Source: Nonlabens marinus S1-08
Lineage (GTDB): Bacteria > Bacteroidota > Bacteroidia > Flavobacteriales > Flavobacteriaceae
Assembly (NCBI RefSeq): GCF_000831385.1
Contig: NZ_AP014548.1
Coordinates: forward strand, 558,001-622,000
Direction: 5' to 3'
Length of the DNA: 64,000 nt
In this document: in pieces, positions 41,578 through 50,194 of the stretch
How the letters are laid out: each line of letters starts with the position of its first letter
Position numbering within the stretch: position 1 is the stretch's first letter
Made by a program: the position numbers and the translations under genes
The notes under the pieces: model-generated
Told to the model about the DNA's origin: nothing
Seen by the model: only the letters and a program-made list of their open reading frames with translations
Databases searched by the model: none

Positions 41578-42213
41578 TTAGGACAACTCGAACACCTCAT
41601 CTTCCACGCACACAAATACGCGGTTTCCCCTCTTAGGCTTGAGGGCGTAGGTTCCAGTAAAATCACCATAGGCAGGAAGAATCATCCCGAATTCTGTACA
41701 AAAATAACAAGGCACTTTCATACGCTGACGACCTACTCCAGTTAGCTTCACCGCAGGATGTATATGTCCTGCAACATTAAAAACTCCCTGCTTCTCTATA
41801 GGGTGGTGAGTTAACAAAATCGTGCCTATTTGGATTTGGTCAACAGTGGTTACTCCCAGCGCTTCAAAATGATTTCTAGAAATGATGTCGTGATTTCCCA
41901 TCACTAGTACTATCTCAATAGATTGCATTCGTACCCACTGCTCAAAAAAGTGCCATTCGGCATTTTGATGGGAATGAAACAGATCTCCTAAAAACCAAAT
42001 GCGCGACGGTTGAAACTGGGCAATTACTGCGTTAAGCTTGTCGTATTCATTATCGTCAGCCTGGGATGGGACGGCCATGCCGTGCTTTCTAAAATGGGCG
42101 CTTTTCCCTAAGTGAACATCAGCCAGTAGAATCACGTCTTGCTGTTCCCAGTAACACGCACCAGATGGGTGCAAGTGAAAGGTTTGATCGTGTAATTGTA
42201 CCTTGAGACTCAA
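41578..42213 (-). CDS. pdeM: Ligase-associated DNA damage response endonuclease PdeM (metallophosphoesterase)
   Basis: This 211-residue calcineurin-type phosphoesterase has the motif set D-x-H (LLADVHLGKSAHFRKHGMAVP, about 29-49), GD (IWFLGDLFHSHQNAEW), GNHD (LVMGNHDIISRNHF) and later HHP and AGHIHPAVKL. PdeM proteins are usually near lhr-type helicase, exonuclease and DNA ligase genes in a repair cluster. Here those partners are absent; instead it follows a TonB receptor by 12 bases and shares the operon with recO, another repair gene. The nuclease substrate is inferred from the family. Confidence 0.85.
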   Translation of the reverse strand: MSLKVQLHDQTFHLHPSGACYWEQQDVILLADVHLGKSAHFRKHGMAVPSQADDNEYDKLNAVIAQFQPSRIWFLGDLFHSHQNAEWHFFEQWVRMQSIEIVLVMGNHDIISRNHFEALGVTTVDQIQIGTILLTHHPIEKQGVFNVAGHIHPAVKLTGVGRQRMKVPCYFCTEFGMILPAYGDFTGTYALKPKRGNRVFVCVEDEVFELS

Positions 42214-42225
42214 TTCAATAACGGG

Positions 42226-44637
42226 TTAAAAAGTATAATTGAGAGCCATAATGAGGTTGCGACCGGCTGCTGCAATTCCAGACGAGTAGGTACGGTACCG
42301 TTGATCTGTTATATTTTCTAGGGTAGCGATAGCACTTAAACTATTGGTAAATTGATACTGCGTTCGCAAATTGAGAGTATACCAGGAAGGAGAATATGGG
42401 TTCCCGTTAGCGTCTGATGCATACAAGTAATCCCGATCCTGCTGCTCTGGAGCTAGCTCATCAAAATCAAACTGGCCATTGAAAATTGTATAGGCATCTA
42501 CTTTCCATTTATTCTGATCATAAACAAGATGTGCATCGCCGAAGGCAGGTGCAACATGACGCACTGCCACCTCGCTCCCGTCTTCTTCTTCCTGCACCCC
42601 ATCTAGCCAGGTATAATGCCCGTACAAACGCCATTGATCAGACCACTGATAGTCCACTCCTAATTCAAACCCGTAAATTTCAGAACGTTCTGAATTTTGT
42701 ATGGCTTGTACTTGACTCAACTCTCCCTGGTATAAAACTTCATCTTGACCATTTAGTTGAAAATCTCTAGCGACTAACGCATCTTTTAAAATGGTAAAAT
42801 ACCCGGCACCATCGATCGTCAGTCGTTCAGTCACACGTTTTTTTACTCCTACCTCTGTATTATAAGAGTATTCAGACTCTAAGTCTGGATTAGGCACGAC
42901 CACTGTTCCTGGGCTAGGATCGAATATTTTCCCTATGTCATCGATATTAGGAGCGCGGAATGCAGTACTTAAATTCGCTCGCAATTCCCAGCTAGGATCT
43001 GGTAAATAGGTAGCTCCAATTGCTCCGGTTAAAGCGCCTGTTCGTACGGTAGCTTCTTCAAACGGGAACTCGAAAAATTGATCATCAAAATCTGCATCAA
43101 TCCAGATGTAATTATATCGCGCTCCTGTTTGCAGGGTAAGGTTACTTTTAATTTTCCATTGGTAACTGGCATAAGCAGCCATGGATTGCCAGGTGGAACC
43201 GTCTGGGTATCGGGTAGGTGCCTCTCGCTCCTCTCCAGTTTCAATGTTGCGTACGCTGCCATCAGAAGTTACCTTATTGTGCAAGTACTCCAGTCCGTAA
43301 AAAAGGGCGTTATTTTCCCGATCGCGACGTTCAAAATCTATGGCCGTACTTAAAGCATCCACTCGTTCATCGTTTTCAAACAAGTCTGTAGATCTGAAAT
43401 TTCTAGTATTGCGACCTTCATCAAACTTTTGGTACGCTTGGGTAATTATCATTTTATCGTACCATTTCCCGTCGCCTCGATGCTGGGCTTTTGCATTCAC
43501 CATCAACCACTTTTGTGGTCCATAATACCACTCAGAATTTCTGGGGTTTCCGCTTTCGCGAAAGCGAGTTAACGCATCATACCTGCTAAAATCTGATGTC
43601 GCGGTGTAAATAAGCCCTAAATCAAACCTCCATGAAAGACTGGGTCGGTAGCTAAATTTTTGCAACAAATTAAGTTGATCGAAGCCCGTAGGTACTTGCA
43701 CCTCTGGATCTGGATTATCGATGACTATGTCCTGATTATCACGCCTGATGGTATAGCGATTTCTCAAATAATCATCAGGGCCATGCGAACCCATTTTCAA
43801 ATCACCGAAGTTATTTATGCTAATGCTGGTAGCACTTGCAAATTTATCTGTACTGTAATTGAAATCGAGGTGGGCCGTTTTTTCATCATTTGCGGTAGCA
43901 TACCGTAGCAAACTATTACCACTTAATTCTGTCGTTTTTGTAGATGTAAATTTAGGCGTTTGAGTGAAGAAGTTCATCACACCGCCTATGGCATCACTTC
44001 CATACACCACACTGCCTGGTCCTAGAATAACCTCAGTACGCTCAACGCTCAACGGGTCAATGGATATTACATTTTGCAGATTGCCACCACGAAAAATGGC
44101 CGTGTTCATACGGACGCCATCTACAGTGATCAACAACCGATTGGTCGAAAACCCTCTTATCAAAGGGCTACCGCCACCTTGTTGGGATTTTTGAATGTAA
44201 ACCTGGCCAGTTTGCTGTAATAAATCAGCACTGGTTTGAGGGTTTTGGAAAACGATTTCCTCTTTACTGGTGCTGATGATGGATTGCGGGATATCCTGTT
44301 TGCGCTGTTCAAATTTAGAAACCGAAACAACCACAGGGTTCATCTCTTCAGATTTAGGCGGTAACTGTACTTTAAAATTTGATTCTTCTATTTCTTCTTT
44401 TGTAGCTCTATAAGTTACATAGGCAACGTCTTGAAAATAGATAAGCTCATAAAAATCAAATGCACTTATATCAGCATATCCATTAATGTCTGTATAGGTA
44501 GATTTTTGTTTCTTCTTATTATAGATAGCTACAGCGCCTACTGGCTCACCCGTTAATTGATCAACAACTTGTATTTTTTGCGCAAAAAGAGTGCTGGTCA
44601 TGAATAATCCAGCAAGTAGTAGAAGGTAAATTTTCAC
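42226..44637 (-). CDS. TonB-dependent outer-membrane receptor
   Basis: This 803-residue receptor has a signal peptide (1-19, LFAQ), a short carboxypeptidase-like beta domain (IQVVDQLTGEPVGAVAIYNKKKQKSTYTDINGYADISAF, about 21-60), a plug (TSADLLQQTGQVYIQKSQQGGGSPLIRGFSTNRLLITVDGVRMNTAIFRGGNLQNVISIDPLSVERTEVILGPGSVVYGSDAIGGVMNF), and a 22-strand barrel with the closing terminal strand LIMALNYTF. The plug resembles siderophore, heme and vitamin receptors. It overlaps recO by 4 bases. A palindrome (43549-43568) in the barrel encodes RFRESG. Ligand unknown. Confidence 0.88.
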   Translation of the reverse strand: MKIYLLLLAGLFMTSTLFAQKIQVVDQLTGEPVGAVAIYNKKKQKSTYTDINGYADISAFDFYELIYFQDVAYVTYRATKEEIEESNFKVQLPPKSEEMNPVVVSVSKFEQRKQDIPQSIISTSKEEIVFQNPQTSADLLQQTGQVYIQKSQQGGGSPLIRGFSTNRLLITVDGVRMNTAIFRGGNLQNVISIDPLSVERTEVILGPGSVVYGSDAIGGVMNFFTQTPKFTSTKTTELSGNSLLRYATANDEKTAHLDFNYSTDKFASATSISINNFGDLKMGSHGPDDYLRNRYTIRRDNQDIVIDNPDPEVQVPTGFDQLNLLQKFSYRPSLSWRFDLGLIYTATSDFSRYDALTRFRESGNPRNSEWYYGPQKWLMVNAKAQHRGDGKWYDKMIITQAYQKFDEGRNTRNFRSTDLFENDERVDALSTAIDFERRDRENNALFYGLEYLHNKVTSDGSVRNIETGEEREAPTRYPDGSTWQSMAAYASYQWKIKSNLTLQTGARYNYIWIDADFDDQFFEFPFEEATVRTGALTGAIGATYLPDPSWELRANLSTAFRAPNIDDIGKIFDPSPGTVVVPNPDLESEYSYNTEVGVKKRVTERLTIDGAGYFTILKDALVARDFQLNGQDEVLYQGELSQVQAIQNSERSEIYGFELGVDYQWSDQWRLYGHYTWLDGVQEEEDGSEVAVRHVAPAFGDAHLVYDQNKWKVDAYTIFNGQFDFDELAPEQQDRDYLYASDANGNPYSPSWYTLNLRTQYQFTNSLSAIATLENITDQRYRTYSSGIAAAGRNLIMALNYTF
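43549..43568. repeat. Interspersed palindrome copy 13
   Basis: TCCGCTTTCGCGAAAGCGAG-type sequence with a perfect core at 43552-43565; inside the TonB receptor, read as RFRES. Confidence 0.9.
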
Positions 44638-45356
44638 GAATCGAATAACTGTTTGAGGATGTCTAGAGAAGCTGGTTTTTTAAATGTATGAAGGTGAATC
44701 TTAAAATAATCCAACACCAAATGAAGTAAAGTACCGCGCTGCTCTCTGTTAATTTTGATAGTTGGGATAGCATCAAAATTTGTACCAACAAACTCTTTAA
44801 ATAAAGAACTTTCAGCTTCAGATAAATGATGTGGTAACATACCATTGTTGTCAAAGGTACCGTCCAACATATTGAAGTAAGGGTAATCCATAGATGTTTG
44901 ATCCATCCCAAAACCCATCAGCCCGCTGATGTCCAGCAAGGTCTTGATGGTAAAGTTAGCCACATGATCCGTTTGGTCTAGATAAGAAAAGACGTTACTC
45001 AGGTAATTATACAATTGTTCATCAGGTTGTTGTTCTGTCAAAAGTTGTGACAACACTTCTCCAAAGAATAGCGCAACGCTGCTTTTTGCAATGTCTGCTG
45101 GAATGGAAACATATACGTAAGAAAGGTTCGCTTCCTTAATGTACTCTAGGGTTCCTTTGCCTTTATGCTGCGTCTCGATCTCTAATTGAGTCAGCGGTTG
45201 AAATAAAGACACCCGCAACTTCCCTTTTCTAGACTTGCGGATTCCCTTGAGCATATAGCTTTGAGTGCCCAAATCTCTAGTATAGATCCTTGCGATCAAG
45301 TCGGACTCGCCATATTTGAGCGTTGAAAGAACTATGGCTGGAGTGCGGATCAACAT
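44634..45356 (-). CDS. recO: DNA repair protein RecO
   Basis: The 240-residue protein has the RecO N-terminal OB-fold (TPAIVLSTLKYGESDLIARIYTRDLGTQSYMLKGIRKSRKGKLRVSLFQPLTQLEIETQHK) and the helical C-terminal domain (FTIKTLLDISGLMGFGMDQ). It anneals and loads RecA with RecR. Cys zinc ligands of the C-terminal domain, present in some RecO proteins, are absent, as in E. coli-type. The start codon directly follows the stop of the porZ-like gene (TAG-ATG), and the end overlaps the TonB receptor start by 4 bases, so all three are one message. Confidence 0.9.
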   Translation of the reverse strand: MLIRTPAIVLSTLKYGESDLIARIYTRDLGTQSYMLKGIRKSRKGKLRVSLFQPLTQLEIETQHKGKGTLEYIKEANLSYVYVSIPADIAKSSVALFFGEVLSQLLTEQQPDEQLYNYLSNVFSYLDQTDHVANFTIKTLLDISGLMGFGMDQTSMDYPYFNMLDGTFDNNGMLPHHLSEAESSLFKEFVGTNFDAIPTIKINREQRGTLLHLVLDYFKIHLHTFKKPASLDILKQLFDS

Positions 45357-47642
45357 CTATCGTATCACCATGATTTTTGAAACCTTAGTTTCAATATTAT
45401 CGTCAGTAGAAATGAACAACATGTAAACTCCTGATGACACTTGATTACCGTTAAAGCTACGGGTATCCCATTGCACACTTCCTCCCTGAGAGACTATCTC
45501 AAAAACCAAGTTTCCTTCAATATCAGTAATCTTGATACGAGCGCGATCTGTCAATCCGTCTATGGTGACATTTCCATCAAATCCTGGTTTCACTGGATTA
45601 GGAAATGCATACACATTCTCTAAATTCTCTGACGGCTGGCTGGTACGATCGCCCTGAAAGGCAACAATGCCGTTGTCCGTCCCGAAATATACTTTACCTG
45701 TTGCCTCATCAATAGCAATGTCATTAACTGTATTTGATGGTAGCGGCGAGTTATTCTTAGTGAATTGAAAAATGGTTTCTTGACCAGAGGGAGAAAATAA
45801 GAACGCCCCAGAGCTGGCGGTGGCAATCCATTTACGATTGTTTCCATCCACTTCTATATCTAGAATGGCTTCATCTGCTAGCAATTCTCTTGGAATACCA
45901 TTGACATCTTCAATGATAATGGCTCGTGCATCTGGTGGATTTTCTGAAAGAATGCTGTTTGCATTAAATAAAACTCGCAAACCTAGATTACTACCTATCC
46001 ACAACTGTCCATTTTGATCGACTGTTAACTCGCTCACATAATTATTGATCAAATTACCTCTCTGGATCTCGTCAATCAGTCTGCCATAGCTATTGTTATT
46101 AGGATTGTAGGCTATGACGCCCTGCCCAGTAGTTCCAAAAATGACATTTCCCGCTCTAGTAACTACTAGTTTTGTAGTGCTCTCTTTATTAGAACCCGCC
46201 AGTTCCGAATAACCTTCAGAAACATCAATTGCTTCCCAAGAACCGCTAGGATTACGTTTATTGATTACATCGCTTACTTGAGATGCAATTGCCCAAAAAT
46301 TACCAGCGTCGTCAAAAGTACTGGAAGGTACTCGTACGAACTCAGCACTGGGCGGCAATATGCTGTTCAATGTGCTGTTGTTGATACCATATTGAGTTGT
46401 CGCTGTACCGTCTACAAACTGTAAAATCCCATTGTGCATGGAATTAAGATAGACCTCATCTGGGTTCTCAGGATTAATGGTGATGCTCGAAATACTGCTG
46501 ATGTTATTTACCTCTGACGTAGAATAATTAATCCAAACATCTTCCTCCAGATGGCTAACACCAAATTGCTCTAAAGGGAATGGATCATAGAATAAGTTGT
46601 AATCTCCATAGCCTACCCACAATTCATTAGGCGAAGTGGATAGTGAAAACGCCCGGTTTCTCGTTGGGCCGTCAGCAACAATAATTTCAGCAATACTGGA
46701 GTCCTGCGTATCTAAGCGTATCATTCCGTTTTCAAATGTTCCTATATAGATCTCATTGCCGCTTACATTAGCGCTTGTAAATCGATAACTGATACCGTTG
46801 ACATCTGTAATACTAGTCCTGATATTTTGGCCAGCGTCTAGAATCTGGACATAGTTTTGACCTGCAACCGTTAATTCATTATCTAAAGAAGTTGCATCTA
46901 GACTGCCGGACGGGAAACGATAGCCTGTAGGCTGAAAGGAATTGCCTGCTAAACTATAGAGTCCACCTGCGTTGTCAATGGCAAACACTTCATTATCTAA
47001 GGCTGCGACCTCATCAAAAACTCCTGCGTTGATTCGGCTCCAGTTTTCAAAGTCAATTAAAAAGGGGTCACTAATATCTGCACGTCTTATTCCATCATCC
47101 TCAGTTGCAGCATATAGGAATCCTTCAAACATCTCGATCGAATTGACCCGCAATTGAGCCCCATTATCGCCTATAAAATAGGTGTCATTAAACTCCAGTC
47201 GATCAAGATCGTACAATGCAATACCAAAATCTGTAGCGATATATAGCAAACCATCATTTTGTTTGAACTCATTGATACGTTTACGGTCTGGAGTGATGAC
47301 TTGTTTATCCCTTATAGCAACCACATCTAACACGACATCGTCTTGAACAATTTGCAGTAAGCCATTTTGATAGCCTATGACCAACTGATCTTCAGTTTCT
47401 CTATAAAAAATCTGCGAAATCAGGTCGCCGCTCAAACCATTTACCGTCGTGATGGTAGTAAAACTGCGTGTGGGTATATCATAAACAAAGATGGCATTTT
47501 CACTAGCAGCATATACTTTGCCGTCCGTTTGTTCAATATCTAAGATTTGATTGAAAGAGAACAGCCCAGTCCATTGCTCTGTAAAATCTTGAGCTTGCCC
47601 TACTGCAACTATTAATAATAAAATTAGAAATCTGTAGTTCAT
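45357..47642 (-). CDS. porZ: PorZ-like beta-propeller protein with type IX secretion C-terminal domain
   Basis: This 761-residue secreted protein has signal MNYRFLILLLIVAVGQAQ, then many short propeller-type repeats (VNGLSGDLISQIFYRETEDQLVIGYQNGLLQIV; INPENPDEVYLNSMHNGI; LTVDQNGQLWIGSNLGLRVLF; IAIDEATGKVYFGTDNGIVAF), and a type IX C-terminal domain from about residue 680 (YAFPNPVKPGFDGNVTIDGL...GVYMLFISTDD...VSKIMVIR). Length and order match PorZ, a part of the attachment complex that delivers anionic LPS to sortase PorU. The TTG at 47684 is the tail of a promoter box, so I took the ATG at 47642. It is the first gene of an operon with recO, a TonB receptor and pdeM. Confidence 0.75.
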   Translation of the reverse strand: MNYRFLILLLIVAVGQAQDFTEQWTGLFSFNQILDIEQTDGKVYAASENAIFVYDIPTRSFTTITTVNGLSGDLISQIFYRETEDQLVIGYQNGLLQIVQDDVVLDVVAIRDKQVITPDRKRINEFKQNDGLLYIATDFGIALYDLDRLEFNDTYFIGDNGAQLRVNSIEMFEGFLYAATEDDGIRRADISDPFLIDFENWSRINAGVFDEVAALDNEVFAIDNAGGLYSLAGNSFQPTGYRFPSGSLDATSLDNELTVAGQNYVQILDAGQNIRTSITDVNGISYRFTSANVSGNEIYIGTFENGMIRLDTQDSSIAEIIVADGPTRNRAFSLSTSPNELWVGYGDYNLFYDPFPLEQFGVSHLEEDVWINYSTSEVNNISSISSITINPENPDEVYLNSMHNGILQFVDGTATTQYGINNSTLNSILPPSAEFVRVPSSTFDDAGNFWAIASQVSDVINKRNPSGSWEAIDVSEGYSELAGSNKESTTKLVVTRAGNVIFGTTGQGVIAYNPNNNSYGRLIDEIQRGNLINNYVSELTVDQNGQLWIGSNLGLRVLFNANSILSENPPDARAIIIEDVNGIPRELLADEAILDIEVDGNNRKWIATASSGAFLFSPSGQETIFQFTKNNSPLPSNTVNDIAIDEATGKVYFGTDNGIVAFQGDRTSQPSENLENVYAFPNPVKPGFDGNVTIDGLTDRARIKITDIEGNLVFEIVSQGGSVQWDTRSFNGNQVSSGVYMLFISTDDNIETKVSKIMVIR

Positions 47643-47681
47643 AGTAGGATAACGCTGTTTTCCTGAAAATCTGATTGCGCA

Positions 47682-47689
47682 CAAAAATA
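47682..47689 (-). promoter_or_regulatory. -7 element (TATTTTTG) of the porZ-recO operon
   Basis: Minus-strand TATTTTTG; a TTG lies at 47705-47707, with a 15-base spacer, which is shorter than usual. The TTTG end overlaps the false TTG start at 47684. Confidence 0.5.
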
Positions 47690-47708
47690 GACTTATTTAT
47701 ATGCCAAT

Positions 47709-47736
47709 AAAAAACCCCTGAGTTGTTCAGGGGTTT
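47709..47736 (-). terminator. Intrinsic terminator of gdhA
   Basis: On the minus strand AAACCCCTGA pairs perfectly with TCAGGGGTTT across a 5-base loop, followed by TTT. It lies between gdhA and the palindrome on one side and the porZ promoter on the other. Confidence 0.88.
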
Positions 47737-47745
47737 ATGGTTTAG

Positions 47746-47765
47746 TTCGCTTTCGCGAAAGCGAA
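47746..47765. repeat. Interspersed palindrome copy 14 (full 20 bases), intergenic
   Basis: Perfect 20-base form, 26 bases past the gdhA stop and just upstream of the gdhA terminator on the minus strand. Confidence 0.9.
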
Positions 47766-47791
47766 ATAAAGAAAGCGGAAAGAATTATAAT

Positions 47792-49135
47792 TTATACAAT
47801 CCCTTGAGCAAGCATAGCATCTGCCACCTTTACGAAACCTGCAATGTTAGCGCCTTTCACATAGTCTGTGAAGCCATCCTTGTCCGTTCCATACTGCACA
47901 CATGCCTCGTGGATGTCATTCATAATGGAATGTAGCCTGTTATCTACCTCATCAGCAGTCCAACTGTAACGCAAGGAATTTTGAGACATTTCCAATCCAG
48001 AGGTAGCAACACCACCGGCATTACTTGCTTTCCCTGGGCTGAACAAGATTTTCTTTTCAAGGAAGTACTCAATAGCTTCTGGTGTACAAGGCATGTTAGC
48101 ACCTTCACCTACACACATACAGCCGTTGTCCACTAAGGTCTTAGCTTCATCGCCGTTCAACTCATTTTGAGTGGCACATGGTAATGCAATATCACATTTG
48201 ATACCCCATGGACGCTCGTCTGCATGGAATGTTGCCTCTGGGTATTTCTCCAAATACTCCTTTATACGGCCACGTTTTTCATTCTTGATGTACATGATAT
48301 GGGCCAACTTGTCTGCATGAATACCTTCTTTATCATAGATAAACCCATCAGAGTCGGACATAGTGAGCACCTTTCCACCTAGCTGGATGATCTTTTCAGC
48401 GGCATATTGCGCCACGTTTCCAGATCCAGAGATGACCACGGTCTTGCCTTCAATCTTTTCATTACGGGTCTTTAACATATTTTCAGCAAAGTATACGTTA
48501 CCGTAACCTGTTGCCTCTGGACGTATTAAGGAACCTCCATAAGATCTTCCTTTACCAGTTAAAATACCTGTAAACTCATTACGGATCTTTTTATACTGTC
48601 CAAAAAGGTATCCGATCTCACGACCACCTACACCTATATCTCCAGCAGGAACATCAGTATCTGCACCTATCACCCTTTGCAACTCAGTCATGAAAGACTG
48701 GCAAAAACGCATTACCTCACGGTCAGACTTTCCTTTAGGGTCAAAGTCAGAACCACCTTTTCCACCGCCCATAGGCAATGTGGTCAAGCTATTTTTGAAG
48801 GTTTGCTCAAAAGCAAGAAACTTGAGAATGGACAAGTTCACGGTTGGGTGAAATCTTAAGCCGCCTTTATAGGGACCTATGGCGCTGTTCATCTGGATGC
48901 GGTATCCACGATTTACATGAACTTCATTATTGTCGTCCGTCCACGGCACTCTAAACATGGTAACACGTTCTGGCTCTGCCATGCGCTCCAACAACTTGTC
49001 TGCACCATATTTTGGGTTATCTTCAATAAAAGGAAGGACAGCTTCTGCCACCTCAGTAACAGCCTGAATGAATTCAGGCTCGTTAGGATTCCTTTTTTCT
49101 ACTAAATCAATAAAATCTTGGATGTTTTTTTCCAT
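47792..49135 (-). CDS. gdhA: NADP-type glutamate dehydrogenase
   Basis: The 447-residue hexameric-type enzyme interconverts glutamate and 2-oxoglutarate plus ammonia. Motifs are MFRVPWTDDNNEVHVNRGYRIQMNSAIGPYKGGLRFHPTVN, the catalytic Lys in LTTLPMGGGKGGSDFDPKGKSDREVMRFCQSFM, PAGDIGVGGREIGYLFGQYKKI, and the Rossmann GSGNVAQYAAEKIIQLGGKV with S after strand 2 typical of NADP use. Length matches the E. coli enzyme (447). A TATATTTG box lies at 49180-49187 with no clear -33 TTG. It is divergent from the outer-membrane protein gene. The terminator is at 47709-47736. Confidence 0.95.
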   Translation of the reverse strand: MEKNIQDFIDLVEKRNPNEPEFIQAVTEVAEAVLPFIEDNPKYGADKLLERMAEPERVTMFRVPWTDDNNEVHVNRGYRIQMNSAIGPYKGGLRFHPTVNLSILKFLAFEQTFKNSLTTLPMGGGKGGSDFDPKGKSDREVMRFCQSFMTELQRVIGADTDVPAGDIGVGGREIGYLFGQYKKIRNEFTGILTGKGRSYGGSLIRPEATGYGNVYFAENMLKTRNEKIEGKTVVISGSGNVAQYAAEKIIQLGGKVLTMSDSDGFIYDKEGIHADKLAHIMYIKNEKRGRIKEYLEKYPEATFHADERPWGIKCDIALPCATQNELNGDEAKTLVDNGCMCVGEGANMPCTPEAIEYFLEKKILFSPGKASNAGGVATSGLEMSQNSLRYSWTADEVDNRLHSIMNDIHEACVQYGTDKDGFTDYVKGANIAGFVKVADAMLAQGIV

Positions 49136-49179
49136 TATTTATAAAATAAGCGTTTTAAAAAACGTTTTCGTTAATCGTG

Positions 49180-49187
49180 CAAATATA
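49180..49187 (-). promoter_or_regulatory. -7 element (TATATTTG) of gdhA
   Basis: Minus-strand TATATTTG fits TAnnTTTG; the leader to the gdhA ATG is about 38 bases and contains a CGTTTT-AA-AAAACG inverted repeat (49151-49164) that could be an operator. No clear -33 TTG. Confidence 0.5.
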
Positions 49188-49312
49188 AAATTATCGCTTA
49201 TACCACGTTATTATTTGCAATTATTTTAGCTTATGACGCCCCATGAATTATTAACTAGATGGGAGAACCTGCTTTTTGTCTAAACTAAAATAGTGATTCC
49301 AGCGTTACTGAC

Positions 49313-49341
49313 TTGATCTGAACCCTATTTTGTTATATTTG
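49313..49341 (+). promoter_or_regulatory. Promoter of the THC0290_0291-like gene
   Basis: TTG (49313-49315), 18 bases, TATATTTG (49334-49341), 23 bases before the ATG at 49365. Full match to the Bacteroidota consensus. Confidence 0.75.
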
Positions 49342-49364
49342 GCGTTACTACTTAAGACTATTGA

Positions 49365-50135
49365 ATGAGAACTAGATCCCGACTAGTTGTACTGGTTTAT
49401 TTTTTAATCGCCTGCGCGTTGCAATCCCAAGCTCAATTTGGTTTTTCTCATGAAGTAGGTGTCATTGCTGGACCAGTCGCTTTTCAAAGTGATTACGGAG
49501 AACGTTATGATTTTGATACCAACAAGGGAAACGTTGGTATGGGAATAGGAATCATTCACTACATCAACTTTGCCTATAGAGCCGATTGTAATTGTTACAG
49601 CCGCGACACCTACTGGAACGACCATTTTAAAATACGATCCCAACTCAATTATAGCGTGACTACTTTAAACCACTTGAGCGAGCTTGCAGAGCGAAATAGC
49701 ATAGGCGGTTTACAGTTGCGATCCATGGAAGGAAAAGCCAAAGTGTTAGAACTAGGTGCTCACTTAGAATATTATCCATTAAGCATACGTGACTTTCAAA
49801 ACGGTGGTGAAAAATGGGCCCCATATATAGGACTGGGTGCACATTATGTAAATTACAAACCTGAGGCAGAAAGCTCACTTGGACCACTAGGTAACTCCAT
49901 TACAACCTTCCCTACTTTCATAGATAGGATTGATACCTCTAGAGGCAGTACGATTGCCTATGTCGCTGATCTAGGTGTTCGGTATAAATTGACACCTCTT
50001 AGTGATTTACTCATCTCCTCCGCATGGCATTACTATGATGACAATTATGTCGATGGATTGAGTCCTGATAATGTCAACAATCGTGCAAATGATTGGATCT
50101 GGTGGTTCAATGTGGGTTACATCTATTATTTATAG
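49365..50135 (+). CDS. Outer-membrane beta-barrel protein, THC0290_0291-like
   Basis: This 256-residue protein has a signal peptide (to about 23, LQSQAQ) and alternating beta strands ending in aromatic residues (NDWIWWFNVGYIYYL), the pattern of a small outer-membrane barrel. I recognise it as the flavobacterial family sometimes called THC0290_0291, often placed next to gdhA and wrongly named glutamate dehydrogenase. It has a Cys-rich short loop (RADCNCYSRD, about 68-77). Its own promoter is at 49313-49341. A palindrome follows the stop without a gap. Function unknown. Confidence 0.75.
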   Translation: MRTRSRLVVLVYFLIACALQSQAQFGFSHEVGVIAGPVAFQSDYGERYDFDTNKGNVGMGIGIIHYINFAYRADCNCYSRDTYWNDHFKIRSQLNYSVTTLNHLSELAERNSIGGLQLRSMEGKAKVLELGAHLEYYPLSIRDFQNGGEKWAPYIGLGAHYVNYKPEAESSLGPLGNSITTFPTFIDRIDTSRGSTIAYVADLGVRYKLTPLSDLLISSAWHYYDDNYVDGLSPDNVNNRANDWIWWFNVGYIYYL

Positions 50136-50155
50136 TTCGCTTTCGCGAAAGCGAA
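50136..50155. repeat. Interspersed palindrome copy 15 (full 20 bases), intergenic
   Basis: Perfect 20-base form that begins at the base after the stop codon at 50135. Confidence 0.9.
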
Positions 50156-50194
50156 TTTCTCCAAAGTATATTAACGCATAACTGATTTAAAGAT

